Below, piece after piece: positions 34,873 to 43,301 of a DNA stretch of 64,000 nt (the stretch's first letter is position 1; each line of letters starts with the position of its first letter). The DNA is taken from NCBI RefSeq assembly GCF_000719515.1, contig NZ_JOGR01000009.1, positions 1-64,000 on the forward strand. The letters are read 5' to 3'. The notes under the pieces were generated by a model that was given only the letters and a program-made list of their open reading frames with translations, did not search any database and had not been told where the DNA came from. The stretch comes from Glycomyces sp. NRRL B-16210 (lineage in GTDB: Bacteria; Actinomycetota; Actinomycetes; Mycobacteriales; Micromonosporaceae). A program made the translations under genes and the position numbers.

Positions 34873-35643
34873 ATGGTCGACATTCCCAAAGAGAGCACCC
34901 ACGCCGGGCACCACCCGCGCATGGCCGTCGTGTGGTCGGTCCTGTCGGCAGAGATCGAGCGCTTCGCGGCGGGCACCGGAGCGACCCTGCGCATCCTCGA
35001 CGTCGGCGGCGGCTCCGGCGGGTTCGCCGTCCCTCTCGCCGAACTCGGCCATGACGTGACCGTCGTCGAACCGAGCGCCAACGCCCTCGCCTCCCTCCGG
35101 CAGCGCGCCGCCGACGCCCGGGTCACCGACCGGGTCCACGCCGTGCAGGCCGACGCCGACGAACTGCCCGACGTCGCCGAGCGCGGCAGCGCCGACCTGG
35201 TGCTGTGCCACTCCGTGCTCGAGATGGTCGAATACCCCGACACCGCCCTCGACGCGCTCGCAGCCGTCTGCGCGCCCGGGGGAGCGGTGAGCATCCTCGT
35301 CGCCAACCGGATCGCCGCGGTCTTCGGCAAGGCCCTGTCGGGCCAGTTCACGACCGCTCTCGACCTGCTCGTCCACGTCGACGGCGTGGTCGAGGGGCGC
35401 GACACCATCAAGCGCCGGTTCGAGACCGCCACCTTGACCGCCCTCGTCGGCGGCTCCGGGCTCGTCACCGAGCAGGTCCACGGCGTCGGCGTGGTCGGCG
35501 ACCTCCTCCCGGCCACGACCCCGCAATCCGAGGCCGGCACCGGCGAGGCCCTCCGCGAGTTCGAGCTCGCATGCGCCTCGCGGGTCCCGTTCCGCGACAT
35601 GGCCACCAGCATCCACCTGCTCGCCCGCAAGCCCATGCGCTGA
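34873..35643 (+). CDS. Class I SAM-dependent methyltransferase
   Basis: 256 residues with motif I ILDVGGGSGGFAVPLA, the acidic ribose-binding VTVVEPS, motif II-like DADELPDV and LVLCHSVLEMVEYPD. The architecture resembles SmtA/CmoM-type small methyltransferases of actinobacteria; the substrate is unknown. The ATG at 34873 is supported by the leaderless promoter and by the start of the conserved region (HHPRMAVVWSVL). Stands alone. Confidence 0.85.
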   Translation: MVDIPKESTHAGHHPRMAVVWSVLSAEIERFAAGTGATLRILDVGGGSGGFAVPLAELGHDVTVVEPSANALASLRQRAADARVTDRVHAVQADADELPDVAERGSADLVLCHSVLEMVEYPDTALDALAAVCAPGGAVSILVANRIAAVFGKALSGQFTTALDLLVHVDGVVEGRDTIKRRFETATLTALVGGSGLVTEQVHGVGVVGDLLPATTPQSEAGTGEALREFELACASRVPFRDMATSIHLLARKPMR

Positions 35644-35656
35644 TCGCACCGTCGCG

Positions 35657-35685
35657 CGTACTGCGTACTGCGTACTGCGTATAAT
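35657..35685 (+). promoter_or_regulatory. CGTACTG triplet repeat with consensus TATAAT
   Basis: Three CGTACTG units (35657-35677) run into a perfect TATAAT at 35680-35685, striking in such GC-rich DNA. About eight bases downstream GCACGGCG (35693-35700) pairs with CGCCGTGC (35725-35732), which would give a 5' hairpin. This could drive the two-component operon with a leader of about 135 bases, or a small RNA. Confidence 0.5.
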
Positions 35686-35826
35686 GTACAATGCACGGCG
35701 ATGTTCTTTATCGCTCGTGCTGTGCGCCGTGCTGCGAACGCCGCGCGCCCTCTACGCGCTGGAACGTAGACCCGGTTACGTTCCGCTGCCGAGGCCGACG
35801 CGCCAGCCGGACCGTAGCCTGGAGCC

Positions 35827-36972
35827 GTGAACGCGCCACCAGCCGCCCGGAACAGCAGGATCCCGGCACCCGCCTTCGACATCGGCCTCGCCGTCCTGCT
35901 CGGCTTGCTCACCAGCTTCACCACCATCGGCGCCGACGAGAACCACGACCCGGGCCGGCTCGCCTTCGCCCTCATCTGGCTCACCGCCGCGTTCCTCGCC
36001 GTCCGGCGACTGTCGCCCGAAGTCGCGCTCGCCGGCTCGATGTCCGCGCTCTATCTCTACCTCTACCTCGGACTGCCCGAAGGCCCGATCTTCCTGCTCC
36101 CGGCCGTCGCCGTCTTCTTCTACGTCTTCGCCCGGCCGCTCAAGACGAGCCTCATCGTCCTCGCCGCCGTCTTCGCCGTCCACGTCGCCTTCCAGACCTA
36201 CGTCTTCGGCGACTCCTCGGACCTGCTGGTCAACACCAGCATCACCCTCGTCTGGCTCGGCATCGCCGCGGCGGGCGGCCGGATCGTCCGCGAGGCCCGC
36301 CGCGCACGCGCCCGCGAACGCGAGGCCGAACGCGAGCGCTACCGCGCCGACGAACGCGTCCAGATGGCCCGCGAGATCCACGACGTCGTCGGCCACAGCC
36401 TCGCGGTCGTCAGCATGAACGCCGGTGTGGCCCTGCACGTCCTCGACAAGCATCCCGGCACGCCGCCCGAGGTCGTCGAGAACCTCCAGGCCATCCGCGA
36501 CGCCTCCAACCGCGCCCTGCGCGACCTCCGCGCCACCCTCGCGCCGCTGCGCAAAGGCGAGCAGCCCGAGTTGCGACCGACCGGCGCCATCGCCGATATA
36601 CCCTCTCTTGTGGATGGTGTGCGCTCGGGCGGCCTCGACGTCGCGTACACCGTCACCGGCGACCCCGAAACCGTGCCCGCCAATATCGCCGCCACCGCTT
36701 ACCGGGTCGTCCAGGAGTCGCTGACCAACGTCATCCGGCACGCCGAGGCCACCCGCGCCGAAGTCCGCATCGACTGCGACCCGCCGAACCTGCGCGTCCG
36801 CGTCGAAGACGACGGACGCGGCGGCCCGGTCGACCTCGACCGGGCCGGCCAGGGCATCACCGGGATGATGGAACGCGTGCAAGCCGGAGGCGGCACCTTC
36901 AGCGCCGCGCCCCGGCCAGGCGGAGGATTCACCGTCGAAGCCGCACTGCCCTACGGCCGCGACGCGGACTGA
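35827..36972 (+). CDS. NarL-type sensor histidine kinase
   Basis: Membrane sensor kinase of 381 residues. Four or five TM helices (about 18-150), a charged linker (REARRARAREREAERER) forming a coiled coil, then a HisKA_3 dimerisation domain with phospho-acceptor His185 in MAREIHDVVGHSL. The ATPase domain has ESLTNVIRHAEAT (N box) and EDDGRGG / GQGITGM. The signal is unknown. TAGCCT at 35815-35820 lies six bases before the GTG, and GGAG also precedes it. The response regulator follows after 48 bases. Confidence 0.92.
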   Translation: MNAPPAARNSRIPAPAFDIGLAVLLGLLTSFTTIGADENHDPGRLAFALIWLTAAFLAVRRLSPEVALAGSMSALYLYLYLGLPEGPIFLLPAVAVFFYVFARPLKTSLIVLAAVFAVHVAFQTYVFGDSSDLLVNTSITLVWLGIAAAGGRIVREARRARAREREAERERYRADERVQMAREIHDVVGHSLAVVSMNAGVALHVLDKHPGTPPEVVENLQAIRDASNRALRDLRATLAPLRKGEQPELRPTGAIADIPSLVDGVRSGGLDVAYTVTGDPETVPANIAATAYRVVQESLTNVIRHAEATRAEVRIDCDPPNLRVRVEDDGRGGPVDLDRAGQGITGMMERVQAGGGTFSAAPRPGGGFTVEAALPYGRDAD

Positions 36973-37020
36973 CCACCGCCTCGCAGCCCGGGAGCGACAC
37001 CGAGAAAAGGGACACCGCGC

Positions 37021-37683
37021 ATGATCGACCTCGTGATCGCCGACGACCAGAGCCTCATCAGGATGGCGCTGCGCAACCTCTTCAAGAACGAGGACGACAT
37101 CCGCATCGCCGCCGAAGCCGAGGACGGCGACCAGGCCTGGGAGTTCATCCAGCGGCTCAGGCCCGACGTGGCGCTGCTCGACGTGCGCATGCCCGGGATC
37201 GACGGCCTCGAAGTGCTGCGGCGCATCAGCCGCGACCGGAACCTCGCCGCCACACGCGTCGTCATGATCACCACCTTCGAGATCGACGACTACATCTTCG
37301 ACGCCCTCTCTAGCGGCGCGGCCGGCTTCGTCATGAAGGACGCCCCGCCCGAAGACCTCCTGCGGGCCGTGCGCCTCGCCGCCGCCGGAGACTCGCTGCT
37401 CAGCCCCGACGTCACCCGCAAGGTCATCCACGCCTACGCCGAACGCGGCACCGGCGGCGCCAGACCGCACCCCAACCTTGCCGACCTCACCGACCGCGAA
37501 CTCGAGATCCTGCGATGGGTCGCCACCGGCCTGGCGAACGACGAGATCGGCGAGCGGCTGTTCATCAGCCCCGCCACCGTCCGCACCCACGTCGGCAAGC
37601 TCCTGTCCAAACTCGCCGCGCGCGACCGGGCCGGACTCGTCGCCATCGCCTACCGCTCCGGACTCGACGTCCCCGAAGTCTGA
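37021..37683 (+). CDS. NarL/LuxR-type response regulator
   Basis: 220 residues. Receiver domain with acidic pocket (IADDQ), phospho-Asp54 (VALLDVRMPG), the Thr/Lys switch residues (MITTF, FVMKD), then a LuxR helix-turn-helix (LTDRELEILRWVATGLANDEIGERLF, with recognition helix SPATVRTHVGKLL; positions about 155-215). Cognate to the kinase upstream. A GAAAAGGG ribosome site precedes the ATG. Confidence 0.93.
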   Translation: MIDLVIADDQSLIRMALRNLFKNEDDIRIAAEAEDGDQAWEFIQRLRPDVALLDVRMPGIDGLEVLRRISRDRNLAATRVVMITTFEIDDYIFDALSSGAAGFVMKDAPPEDLLRAVRLAAAGDSLLSPDVTRKVIHAYAERGTGGARPHPNLADLTDRELEILRWVATGLANDEIGERLFISPATVRTHVGKLLSKLAARDRAGLVAIAYRSGLDVPEV

Positions 37684-37759
37684 ACCGCGCCGCCGGAGGA
37701 GGAGCGAACGGAAACGCCCGGCGCGGCACCCGATGTGGCCGAACCGATACCGAACCGGC

Positions 37760-37765
37760 TAGCCT
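37760..37765 (+). promoter_or_regulatory. Leaderless-type -10 box (TAGCCT)
   Basis: TAGCCT, six bases before the ATG at 37772. Confidence 0.55.
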
Positions 37766-37771
37766 CGGGCC

Positions 37772-38935
37772 ATGCCTTCGAGCCCGCACCTGGCACCAGT
37801 CCAGCCCGCATACGGCACCGGCACCCTCGCCGACATCATGCCGACCGCGCTCGCGGCACTCGGAGTCCCCGGCCCGAGCGGCACGCTCCTGCGCGGCACC
37901 GAACTCGACGGCGTCCGCCGCGTCGCCGTGCTCCTCCTCGACGGCTTCGGCTACCACCTGCTCGGCCAGGCCGCCCAGGCCAGCGCGACCGTCGGCGCGA
38001 TCCACCACGGCGAACTCGGCACCCTCACCCCGATCACCGCGACCGTTCCCTCCTCGACGCCGATCAGCCTGGCCTCCTTGGCATGCGGGATGCCGCCGGG
38101 CGTCCACGGGATCATCGGCTTCACCGTCCGCGTCCCCGACTCCGGCGACCTGGTCACCCACATCCGCTGGGACGGCGCTCCCGACCCCGAGACCTGGCAG
38201 CCGCAGCCGACCTGCTTCGAACGCGCCACCGCCGACGGGGTGGTCTGCACCGTCGTCTCCAACGGCGTCTTCCGCGACACGGGCCTGACCCGCGCGATCT
38301 ACCGCGGCGCCGACTGGCTCCCCGCCGTCGCCCCGCACGAGGTCGCCGAGGGCACGGTGGCGGCGCTGGCGCGCGGCGACCGGAGCCTGGTGTACGCGTA
38401 CTTGAACGAGGTGGACACGGCCGGGCACTTCCACGGCATCGGCTCGCCGGAGTGGCTCGAATCGGTCGCGAAGGTCAGCGAGGCGATCGACGGGATCCTT
38501 TCGGGCCTGCCGCGGGACGCGGCACTGTTCGTGACCGCCGACCACGGCATGGTGAACGTGACCGACCGACTGCACGTCGACGAGCGGCCCGACCTGCTGC
38601 ACGGGGTCGAGTCGATCGGCGGGGACGGGCGGATGCGGTACCTGTACACGGCGCCGGGGGCGACCGAGGAGGTGCGGCAGGCGTGGACCGATGCGGTGGG
38701 GGACCGGGCCGAGCTGCTCGACCGCGATGAGGCGGTGGACCGTGGCTGGTTCGGGCCGGAGGTCACGGCGCGGAGCCGCGAGCGCATCGGCGATCTGGTG
38801 GTGGCGTGCAAGGACACGTTCGCGGTGGTCGGCGTTGAAGGCGAGCCGCCGCATGTGGCGAGGCTCATCGGCCAGCATGGCGGCCTGACGGCGGCCGAGA
38901 TGGCGATCCCGCTGTGGACCTACCGGATGGGCTGA
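37772..38935 (+). CDS. Nucleotide pyrophosphatase/phosphodiesterase (alkaline phosphatase superfamily)
   Basis: Metal-dependent phosphodiesterase, 387 residues, no signal peptide. Metal ligands appear in VLLLDGFGYHL, VYAYLNEVDTAGHFHG, LFVTADHGMVN and RLIGQHGGLTAAEM. The nucleophile is probably the Thr/Ser in ATVPSSTPISLASLACGMPPGVHG (key residues SSTPIS). This is the type I phosphodiesterase/pyrophosphatase domain; the substrate is unknown. Ends shortly before the duplicated non-coding block. Confidence 0.88.
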   Translation: MPSSPHLAPVQPAYGTGTLADIMPTALAALGVPGPSGTLLRGTELDGVRRVAVLLLDGFGYHLLGQAAQASATVGAIHHGELGTLTPITATVPSSTPISLASLACGMPPGVHGIIGFTVRVPDSGDLVTHIRWDGAPDPETWQPQPTCFERATADGVVCTVVSNGVFRDTGLTRAIYRGADWLPAVAPHEVAEGTVAALARGDRSLVYAYLNEVDTAGHFHGIGSPEWLESVAKVSEAIDGILSGLPRDAALFVTADHGMVNVTDRLHVDERPDLLHGVESIGGDGRMRYLYTAPGATEEVRQAWTDAVGDRAELLDRDEAVDRGWFGPEVTARSRERIGDLVVACKDTFAVVGVEGEPPHVARLIGQHGGLTAAEMAIPLWTYRMG

Positions 38936-38978
38936 ACGGCGAAGCGAGGGCGGCGGCGTCGAGCGCCGGGGCCGATCC

Positions 38979-39353
38979 GGCCCCCGCGGTCGGGTGTGTC
39001 GGTTCGCAAGTTCCCCCGATTCAAAGATGACCGGTGGGTTTGACATTCGGGGATGTCGGGGCGGGCGCTTCGGCGCCCCCGGGGTCGGGCGTGTCGGTCC
39101 GGAGGGTCCCCCGTATCAAAAGTGCCTCGGGGGTACGACAATTCGCGGGCGGACTGCGGGAGTTTCGGGAGGCTAGGGTGCCTCGGCGCCCCTGCGGTCG
39201 GGTGTGTCGGTTCGCAGGTTCCCCCGGTTCAAAGATGACCGGTGGGTCTGACATTCGGGGATGTCGGGGCGGGCGGTTCGGCGCCCCCGGGGTCGGGTGT
39301 GTCGGTGCGGCGGGTCCCCCGTATCAAAAGTGCCTCGGGGGTGTGACAATTCG
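38979..39353 (-). repeat. Tandem 208-bp duplication carrying four minus-strand elements
   Basis: Copy 1 is 38979-39145 and copy 2 is 39187-39353, offset by exactly 208 bases with few differences and no indels. Each copy holds two inverted dispersed elements: a diverged one (39011-39050; 39219-39258) ending TGACATTCGG, and a typical one (39105-39145; 39313-39353) ending GGGGGTACGACAATTCG (GTGTGACAATTCG in copy 2). Confidence 0.92.
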
Positions 39354-39423
39354 TTGGCGTTGGCGTTGGCGTTGGCGTTGGCGTTGGCGTTGGCGTTGGC
39401 GTTGGCGTTGGCGTTGGCGTTGG
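39353..39423 (+). repeat. (GTTGGC) hexanucleotide microsatellite, about 11.8 units
   Basis: Eleven perfect GTTGGC units (39353-39418) plus a partial unit. It follows directly on the second 208-bp copy and ends 27 bases before the TTGTC of the dinB promoter. Confidence 0.95.
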
Positions 39424-39450
39424 TTCGGGCTCGGTTCTGTTCGCTGCTTC

Positions 39451-39473
39451 TTGTCGTACCCCCTGGCTACGAT
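39451..39473 (+). promoter_or_regulatory. PafBC-type (RecA-independent) DNA damage promoter of dinB
   Basis: TTGTC (39451-39455), 12 bases, then TACGAT (39468-39473). This matches the actinobacterial RecA-NDp/PafBC layout, TTGTC-like upstream element plus TANNNT -10. The GTG of dinB is six bases after TACGAT, so the message is probably leaderless. No LexA box is evident. Assignment rests on the known motif; binding is not shown. Confidence 0.75.
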
Positions 39474-39479
39474 CTGTGT

Positions 39480-40724
39480 GTGACCCGCGATCTCCATCGG
39501 TATATCGGCCCCGATCTTTCCGATGACGGAACCCATATCCTCCATGCCGACATGGACGCCTTCTTCGCGTCCGTCGAGATCGCCCGCGACCCCTCCCTGC
39601 GCGGCAAGCCCGTGATCGTCGCCGGGCTCGGGCCCCGCGGCGTGGTCTCCGCCGCCTCCTACGAGGCCCGCGAGTTCGGCGTCCACTCGGCCCTGCCGAC
39701 CGCCATCGCGCGCCGCCGCTGCCCCCAAGGCGTCTTCATCAAGCCCACCACCTCCTACGGCGAGGTCTCGCGCGCGGTCATGGCGATCTTCCGCGAGTTC
39801 ACCCCGCACGTCCAGCCCATCTCGGTCGACGAGGCCTTCCTCGACGTCTCCGGCGCCCGCCGCCTCATCGGCACCCCCACCGAGATCGCCCGCGCCATCC
39901 GCGCCCGCGTCCGCGCCGACCACGGCATCACCTGCACCGTGGGCATCGCCTCCACCAAGTTCCTCGCCAAGCTCGCCTCCGAGGCCTCCAAGCCCGACGG
40001 CCTCGGCGTCGTCCCCGTCGCCACTGAGCTCGAGTTCCTGCACCGCCTCCCCATCCGCGCCGTCTGGGGCATCGGCGAGAAGACCGCCGAGAAGCTCACC
40101 CGCCTCGGCATGCGCGACGTCGGCGACCTCGCCCGCCTCGACGTCGACAGCCTCGCCGCCTCGGTCGGCACCGCCAGCGCCGAGCACCTCTACGCGCTCG
40201 CCCGCAACATCGACCCCAGGCCGGTCCGGCCCGAGCGGGTCGAGAAGTCCATCAGCAACGAGACCACCTTCGGCCACGACGCTCCCGACGCGGCCGTGTG
40301 GGGCCCGGTGCTGCTCGAGCTCTCCCGCAAGGTCGCCTCCCGGGCCCGCGCCGCCGGCTGGGCCGGGCGCGGGGTCACGGTGAAGATCCGCTTCGGCGAC
40401 TTCCGCACCATCACGCGCTCGCGGACGCTCGTGGCCCCCACCGACGTCGGCCATGAGATCTACGAGGCCGCACGGGAACTCGCCGATGCGGCCGCGACCG
40501 CGCCGGTGCGCCTCATCGGCGTCAAGCTCGACCATCTGGTGGAGGCGGCCGCCGTCGGCCGTCAGGTCGCCCTCGGTGAACCTGAACACGGTTGGCGCGA
40601 CATCGAGACGGTCATGGACGTGGCGAGCGCGAAGTTCGGGAAGGGCGCGGTCCGCTCGGCCGGGCGCCTCGCCCGCCGGGACTCGCGTGTAGACACCCCC
40701 GAATCGGGGAACCCCGGTCGTTGA
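39480..40724 (+). CDS. dinB: DNA polymerase IV (Y family)
   Basis: Translesion polymerase of 414 residues. Palm carboxylates Asp24 and Asp26 (HADMDAFFASVE, with Phe steric gate) and Asp117-Glu118 (ISVDEAFLDVSG), finger/palm motifs RGVVSAASYEAREFG and CTVGIASTKFLAKLASEASKP, helix-hairpin-helix VWGIGEKTAEKLTRLG and a little-finger domain. No clear clamp-binding QLxLF peptide at the C-terminus. The GTG at 39480 is chosen because it lies at the predicted transcription start; frames open upstream only through the microsatellite. Probably induced by DNA damage through PafBC. Confidence 0.95.
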   Translation: MTRDLHRYIGPDLSDDGTHILHADMDAFFASVEIARDPSLRGKPVIVAGLGPRGVVSAASYEAREFGVHSALPTAIARRRCPQGVFIKPTTSYGEVSRAVMAIFREFTPHVQPISVDEAFLDVSGARRLIGTPTEIARAIRARVRADHGITCTVGIASTKFLAKLASEASKPDGLGVVPVATELEFLHRLPIRAVWGIGEKTAEKLTRLGMRDVGDLARLDVDSLAASVGTASAEHLYALARNIDPRPVRPERVEKSISNETTFGHDAPDAAVWGPVLLELSRKVASRARAAGWAGRGVTVKIRFGDFRTITRSRTLVAPTDVGHEIYEAARELADAAATAPVRLIGVKLDHLVEAAAVGRQVALGEPEHGWRDIETVMDVASAKFGKGAVRSAGRLARRDSRVDTPESGNPGR

Positions 40725-40885
40725 GCGAGTGCCGATCCGAGTTTTCCCGCATGGGACACACGAGGGCCAGAACGGACTGATTCAAGGACGAACTGCCTTC
40801 CGCCTCGGGCGAAAGCCTCGTAGACTTGAATGCAAGCACTGAGGCCGCGCAGGGGCCTCGTCGAGACTAGCGCAGGAGGAGTGTC

Positions 40886-41299
40886 GTGCCGCTCTCCGAT
40901 CACGAGCAACGGCTGTTCGAGCAAATCGAGCAGTCCTTGTCCGAAGACCCGCAGTTCGCCTCAGCTGTGCGCGCCCAAGACCCGGCCCATGTGACGCGTC
41001 GCAGGTTCATCCTCGCCGGCGTCGTCACCGTCCTCGGGATCGGCATCGTCATCGGCACCGTGATCGCCGGGGGTGACGCCGCCAAATGGGGCGCGCCCGT
41101 CGGCGCGGTGCTCATGTTCGGCGGTCTGATCCTGGGTCTGTGGGCCCAGCGGCGCGGCTCGAACGTGAAGCTCAAGGCCGTCGACGGCAAGGCGACCCGC
41201 ACCACCGGCGGGAGCGCGAAGGCCCCCAAGCCCGGCGGTTTCACCTCCCGTATGGAAGAGCGGTGGCGCCGCCGCCGCGACAACGGCGACATCTTCTGA
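40886..41299 (+). CDS. DUF3040 membrane protein
   Basis: Conserved actinobacterial protein, 137 residues. The N-terminal PLSDHEQRLFEQIEQSLSEDPQFA is the DUF3040 hallmark. Two TM helices (FILAGVVTVLGIGIVIGTVI and WGAPVGAVLMFGGLILGLW) are followed by a basic C-terminus. Function is unknown. CAGGAGGAG precedes the GTG. A single gene ended by an intrinsic terminator. Confidence 0.93.
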   Translation: MPLSDHEQRLFEQIEQSLSEDPQFASAVRAQDPAHVTRRRFILAGVVTVLGIGIVIGTVIAGGDAAKWGAPVGAVLMFGGLILGLWAQRRGSNVKLKAVDGKATRTTGGSAKAPKPGGFTSRMEERWRRRRDNGDIF

Positions 41300-41332
41300 T
41301 CCCGCCCCGCCCCCGATAACGAGCCTGCGACG

Positions 41333-41364
41333 AAACGGGCCGAGCCGAATGGCCGGCCCGTTTT
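41333..41364 (+). terminator. Intrinsic terminator after the DUF3040 gene
   Basis: AAACGGGCC / GGCCCGTTT stem followed by a run of T, one of few here with a T-tract. Confidence 0.88.
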
Positions 41365-41437
41365 CACGTGCCCCGGAATCCGCTTGCACCGCGGCTGGCT
41401 TGTGGGCAGGGGTGTGCGACTCGCGGCGGCGTTCGCC

Positions 41438-41476
41438 GGGCCCCCGATACGAGGGTGCCCGAGGGGTACGACAATC
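41438..41476 (-). repeat. Dispersed TTGTCGTACCC element (inverted)
   Basis: Read on the minus strand: CGATTGTCGTACCCCTCGGG at the left and CGTATCGGGGGCCC at the right. The rightmost copy found; none is visible in 42-64 kb. Confidence 0.75.
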
Positions 41477-41487
41477 GACTGAGATGA

Positions 41488-41527
41488 AAAGCGGCCCGGC
41501 GGGAGAATTCTCCTGCCGGGCCGCTTC
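41488..41527 (-). terminator. Terminator of the lipA-DUF4191 unit
   Basis: AAGCGGCCCGGC / GCCGGGCCGCTT with inner GGAGAATTCTCC, a nearly perfect 38-base hairpin 70 bases after the DUF4191 stop. Confidence 0.82.
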
Positions 41528-41596
41528 GTGTCTTTCGGTACTGCGTCGGTTCGGGACCGGTCCGTTCGGGGACCGCAGCGGCGGTCGCCTCGCCCG

Positions 41597-42292
41597 TTAG
41601 CGGCCTCGGAGCATCGCCCGGCGCGCGCCCTTGCCGGCGTTCGCGCTGGTCGGGATCGGGCCCTTGGGGATGGCCATGCCGATGCCGAGCGCGTCCAGGC
41701 GCTTGGAGACGTGGTTGGCGCCCTTGGAGTCGATGTTCTTCGGCAGCTTCGTGAGCCGCTTGCGCACCTCGGTCACCGAGAAGTCGTCGTTCGGGGTCTC
41801 GCCGACCAGGAACGTGTAGATCGGGGTCGAGCCGACCACGCGCGAGATCCGCTTCTTCTCCTGGCCGAGGAGCTTGCGGACCTTGCCGCCGCCCTCGCCG
41901 AGGAGCACCACGCCGGCCTTGCCGACCGCGCGGTGGACCATCTGCGTCTCCGACAGGGCCGCCACGCCCGGGGTCACCTGCCAGCCGCGGATGCCGTCGA
42001 TGAGCGCGTACGCCGCGCCCGGCTTGCCGACGGCCTCCTTGTTCACCACCTTGCTGGTGCGCGCGTTCAGCACGATCATCGCCGCCAGGAGGGCCACGAA
42101 CACGGCGCTGACGAACCACAGGAGGTTGAAATTCGCGAAGATGACCAAGGCGGTGACGATCACGAACGGCAGCAGGATCGCGGCGGCCTGGAGCGGCAGG
42201 AACCACTTGTCGCGCTTGTACGTGAACTTGATGGCCATGCCGATGGTCCTCAGGCGTGACCGGAACGTCTCTTTCTCCTGCTGCTTTGCCAT
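41597..42292 (-). CDS. DUF4191 membrane protein
   Basis: 231 residues: MAKQQEKETFRSRLRTIGMAI-type basic N-terminus, two TM helices (AAAILLPFVIVTALVIFANF and WFVSAVFVALLAAMIVL), then a soluble domain with GKAGVVLLGEGGGKVRKLL. This family sits next to lipA throughout actinobacteria; a role near lipoate metabolism or proteostasis is suggested but unproven. TAGACT seven bases upstream of the ATG gives a leaderless start. Confidence 0.9.
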   Translation of the reverse strand: MAKQQEKETFRSRLRTIGMAIKFTYKRDKWFLPLQAAAILLPFVIVTALVIFANFNLLWFVSAVFVALLAAMIVLNARTSKVVNKEAVGKPGAAYALIDGIRGWQVTPGVAALSETQMVHRAVGKAGVVLLGEGGGKVRKLLGQEKKRISRVVGSTPIYTFLVGETPNDDFSVTEVRKRLTKLPKNIDSKGANHVSKRLDALGIGMAIPKGPIPTSANAGKGARRAMLRGR

Positions 42293-42299
42293 GTCCTCA

Positions 42300-42305
42300 A
42301 GTCTA
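42300..42305 (-). promoter_or_regulatory. Leaderless-type -10 box of the DUF4191 gene (TAGACT)
   Basis: TAGACT (minus strand), seven bases before the ATG at 42292, in the 43-base gap after lipA. Confidence 0.5.
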
Positions 42306-42335
42306 GTGTGCGATCCGCGCCGTTCAAGCCGGGGC

Positions 42336-43295
42336 TTATCCGCGGCCCGCGAGCTCGCCGAGACCGGCCGCGTCGCGCGCTTCGACCGCCTGTCGGTACA
42401 GGCGCCCGGCCCGGTACGAGGAGCGCACCAGCGGCCCGCTCATGACCCCGGCGAACCCGATCTCCTCGGCCTCGGCCGAGAGCTCGACGAACTCCTCGGG
42501 CTTGACCCACCGGTCCACCGGGTGGTGGCGCTTGGTCGGGCGCAGGTACTGCGTGATGGTGATCAGCTCGCAGCCGGCCGTGTGGAGGTCCCGCAGGGCC
42601 TGGGAGATCTCCTCGCGGGTCTCGCCCATGCCGAGGATGAGGTTCGACTTGGTGACCAGGCCGTCCTCGCGGGCCTTGGTGATCACCTCGAGCGAGCGCT
42701 CGTAGCGGAACGCCGGGCGGATGCGCTTGAAGATCCGCGGCACCGTCTCGACGTTGTGCGCGAGCACCTCGGGGCGCGAGGCGAACACCTCGGCGAGCTG
42801 CTCGGGCACGGCGTTGAAGTCGGGGATGAGCAGCTCGACGCCGCAGCCGGGCACGGCCGCGTGGATCTGGCGGACGGTCTCGGCGTAGAGCCAGGCCCCG
42901 CCGTCGTCGAGGTCGTCGCGGGCGACGCCGGTGATCGTGGCGTACTTCAGGCCCATCGTCTGGACCGACTCGGCCACGCGGCGCGGCTCGTCGCGGTCGA
43001 GCGCGTCGGGCTTGCCGGTGTCGATCTGGCAGAAGTCGCACCTGCGGGTGCACTGCGAGCCGCCGATGAGGAACGTCGCCTCGCGGTCCTCCCAGCACTC
43101 GTAGATGTTGGGGCACCCGGCTTCTTGGCAGACCGTGTGCAGTCCCTCGCTCTTGACGAGGCCCCGCAGTTCGGTGTACTCCGGGCCGGTCTTGGCCTTG
43201 ACCTTGATCCAGGAGGGTTTCTTCTCGATCGGGGTCTGGGCGTTGCGCACTTCGAGGCGCAGCATCCGGCGTCCTTCAGGCTGTACGGAAGTCAC
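42336..43295 (-). CDS. lipA: Lipoyl synthase LipA
   Basis: Radical SAM enzyme inserting two sulfurs into protein-bound octanoyl groups made by LipB. 319 residues with the auxiliary cluster Cys56-Cys61-Cys67 (CQEAGCPNIYEC), radical SAM Cys82-Cys86-Cys89 (CTRRCDFC) and C-terminal RSSY, where Ser ligates the auxiliary cluster. The GTG at 43295 is supported by TAGGCT six bases upstream. Upstream of DUF4191, divergent from purC. Confidence 0.98.
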   Translation of the reverse strand: MTSVQPEGRRMLRLEVRNAQTPIEKKPSWIKVKAKTGPEYTELRGLVKSEGLHTVCQEAGCPNIYECWEDREATFLIGGSQCTRRCDFCQIDTGKPDALDRDEPRRVAESVQTMGLKYATITGVARDDLDDGGAWLYAETVRQIHAAVPGCGVELLIPDFNAVPEQLAEVFASRPEVLAHNVETVPRIFKRIRPAFRYERSLEVITKAREDGLVTKSNLILGMGETREEISQALRDLHTAGCELITITQYLRPTKRHHPVDRWVKPEEFVELSAEAEEIGFAGVMSGPLVRSSYRAGRLYRQAVEARDAAGLGELAGRG

Positions 43296-43301
43296 GGGCC
43301 C

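Larger units (their letters stand above)
38936..39479. other. 544-base repeat-rich non-coding region before dinB
   Basis: Consists of a tandem 208-bp duplication, a GTTGGC hexamer microsatellite and the dinB damage promoter. No gene seen; open frames are repeat artefacts. Confidence 0.75.

Noticed and set aside
39001..39017. T-arm-like GGTTCGCAAGTTCCCCC suggesting a tRNA
   Set aside because: No acceptor stem, anticodon arm or CCA region; it belongs to the duplicated 208-bp unit.
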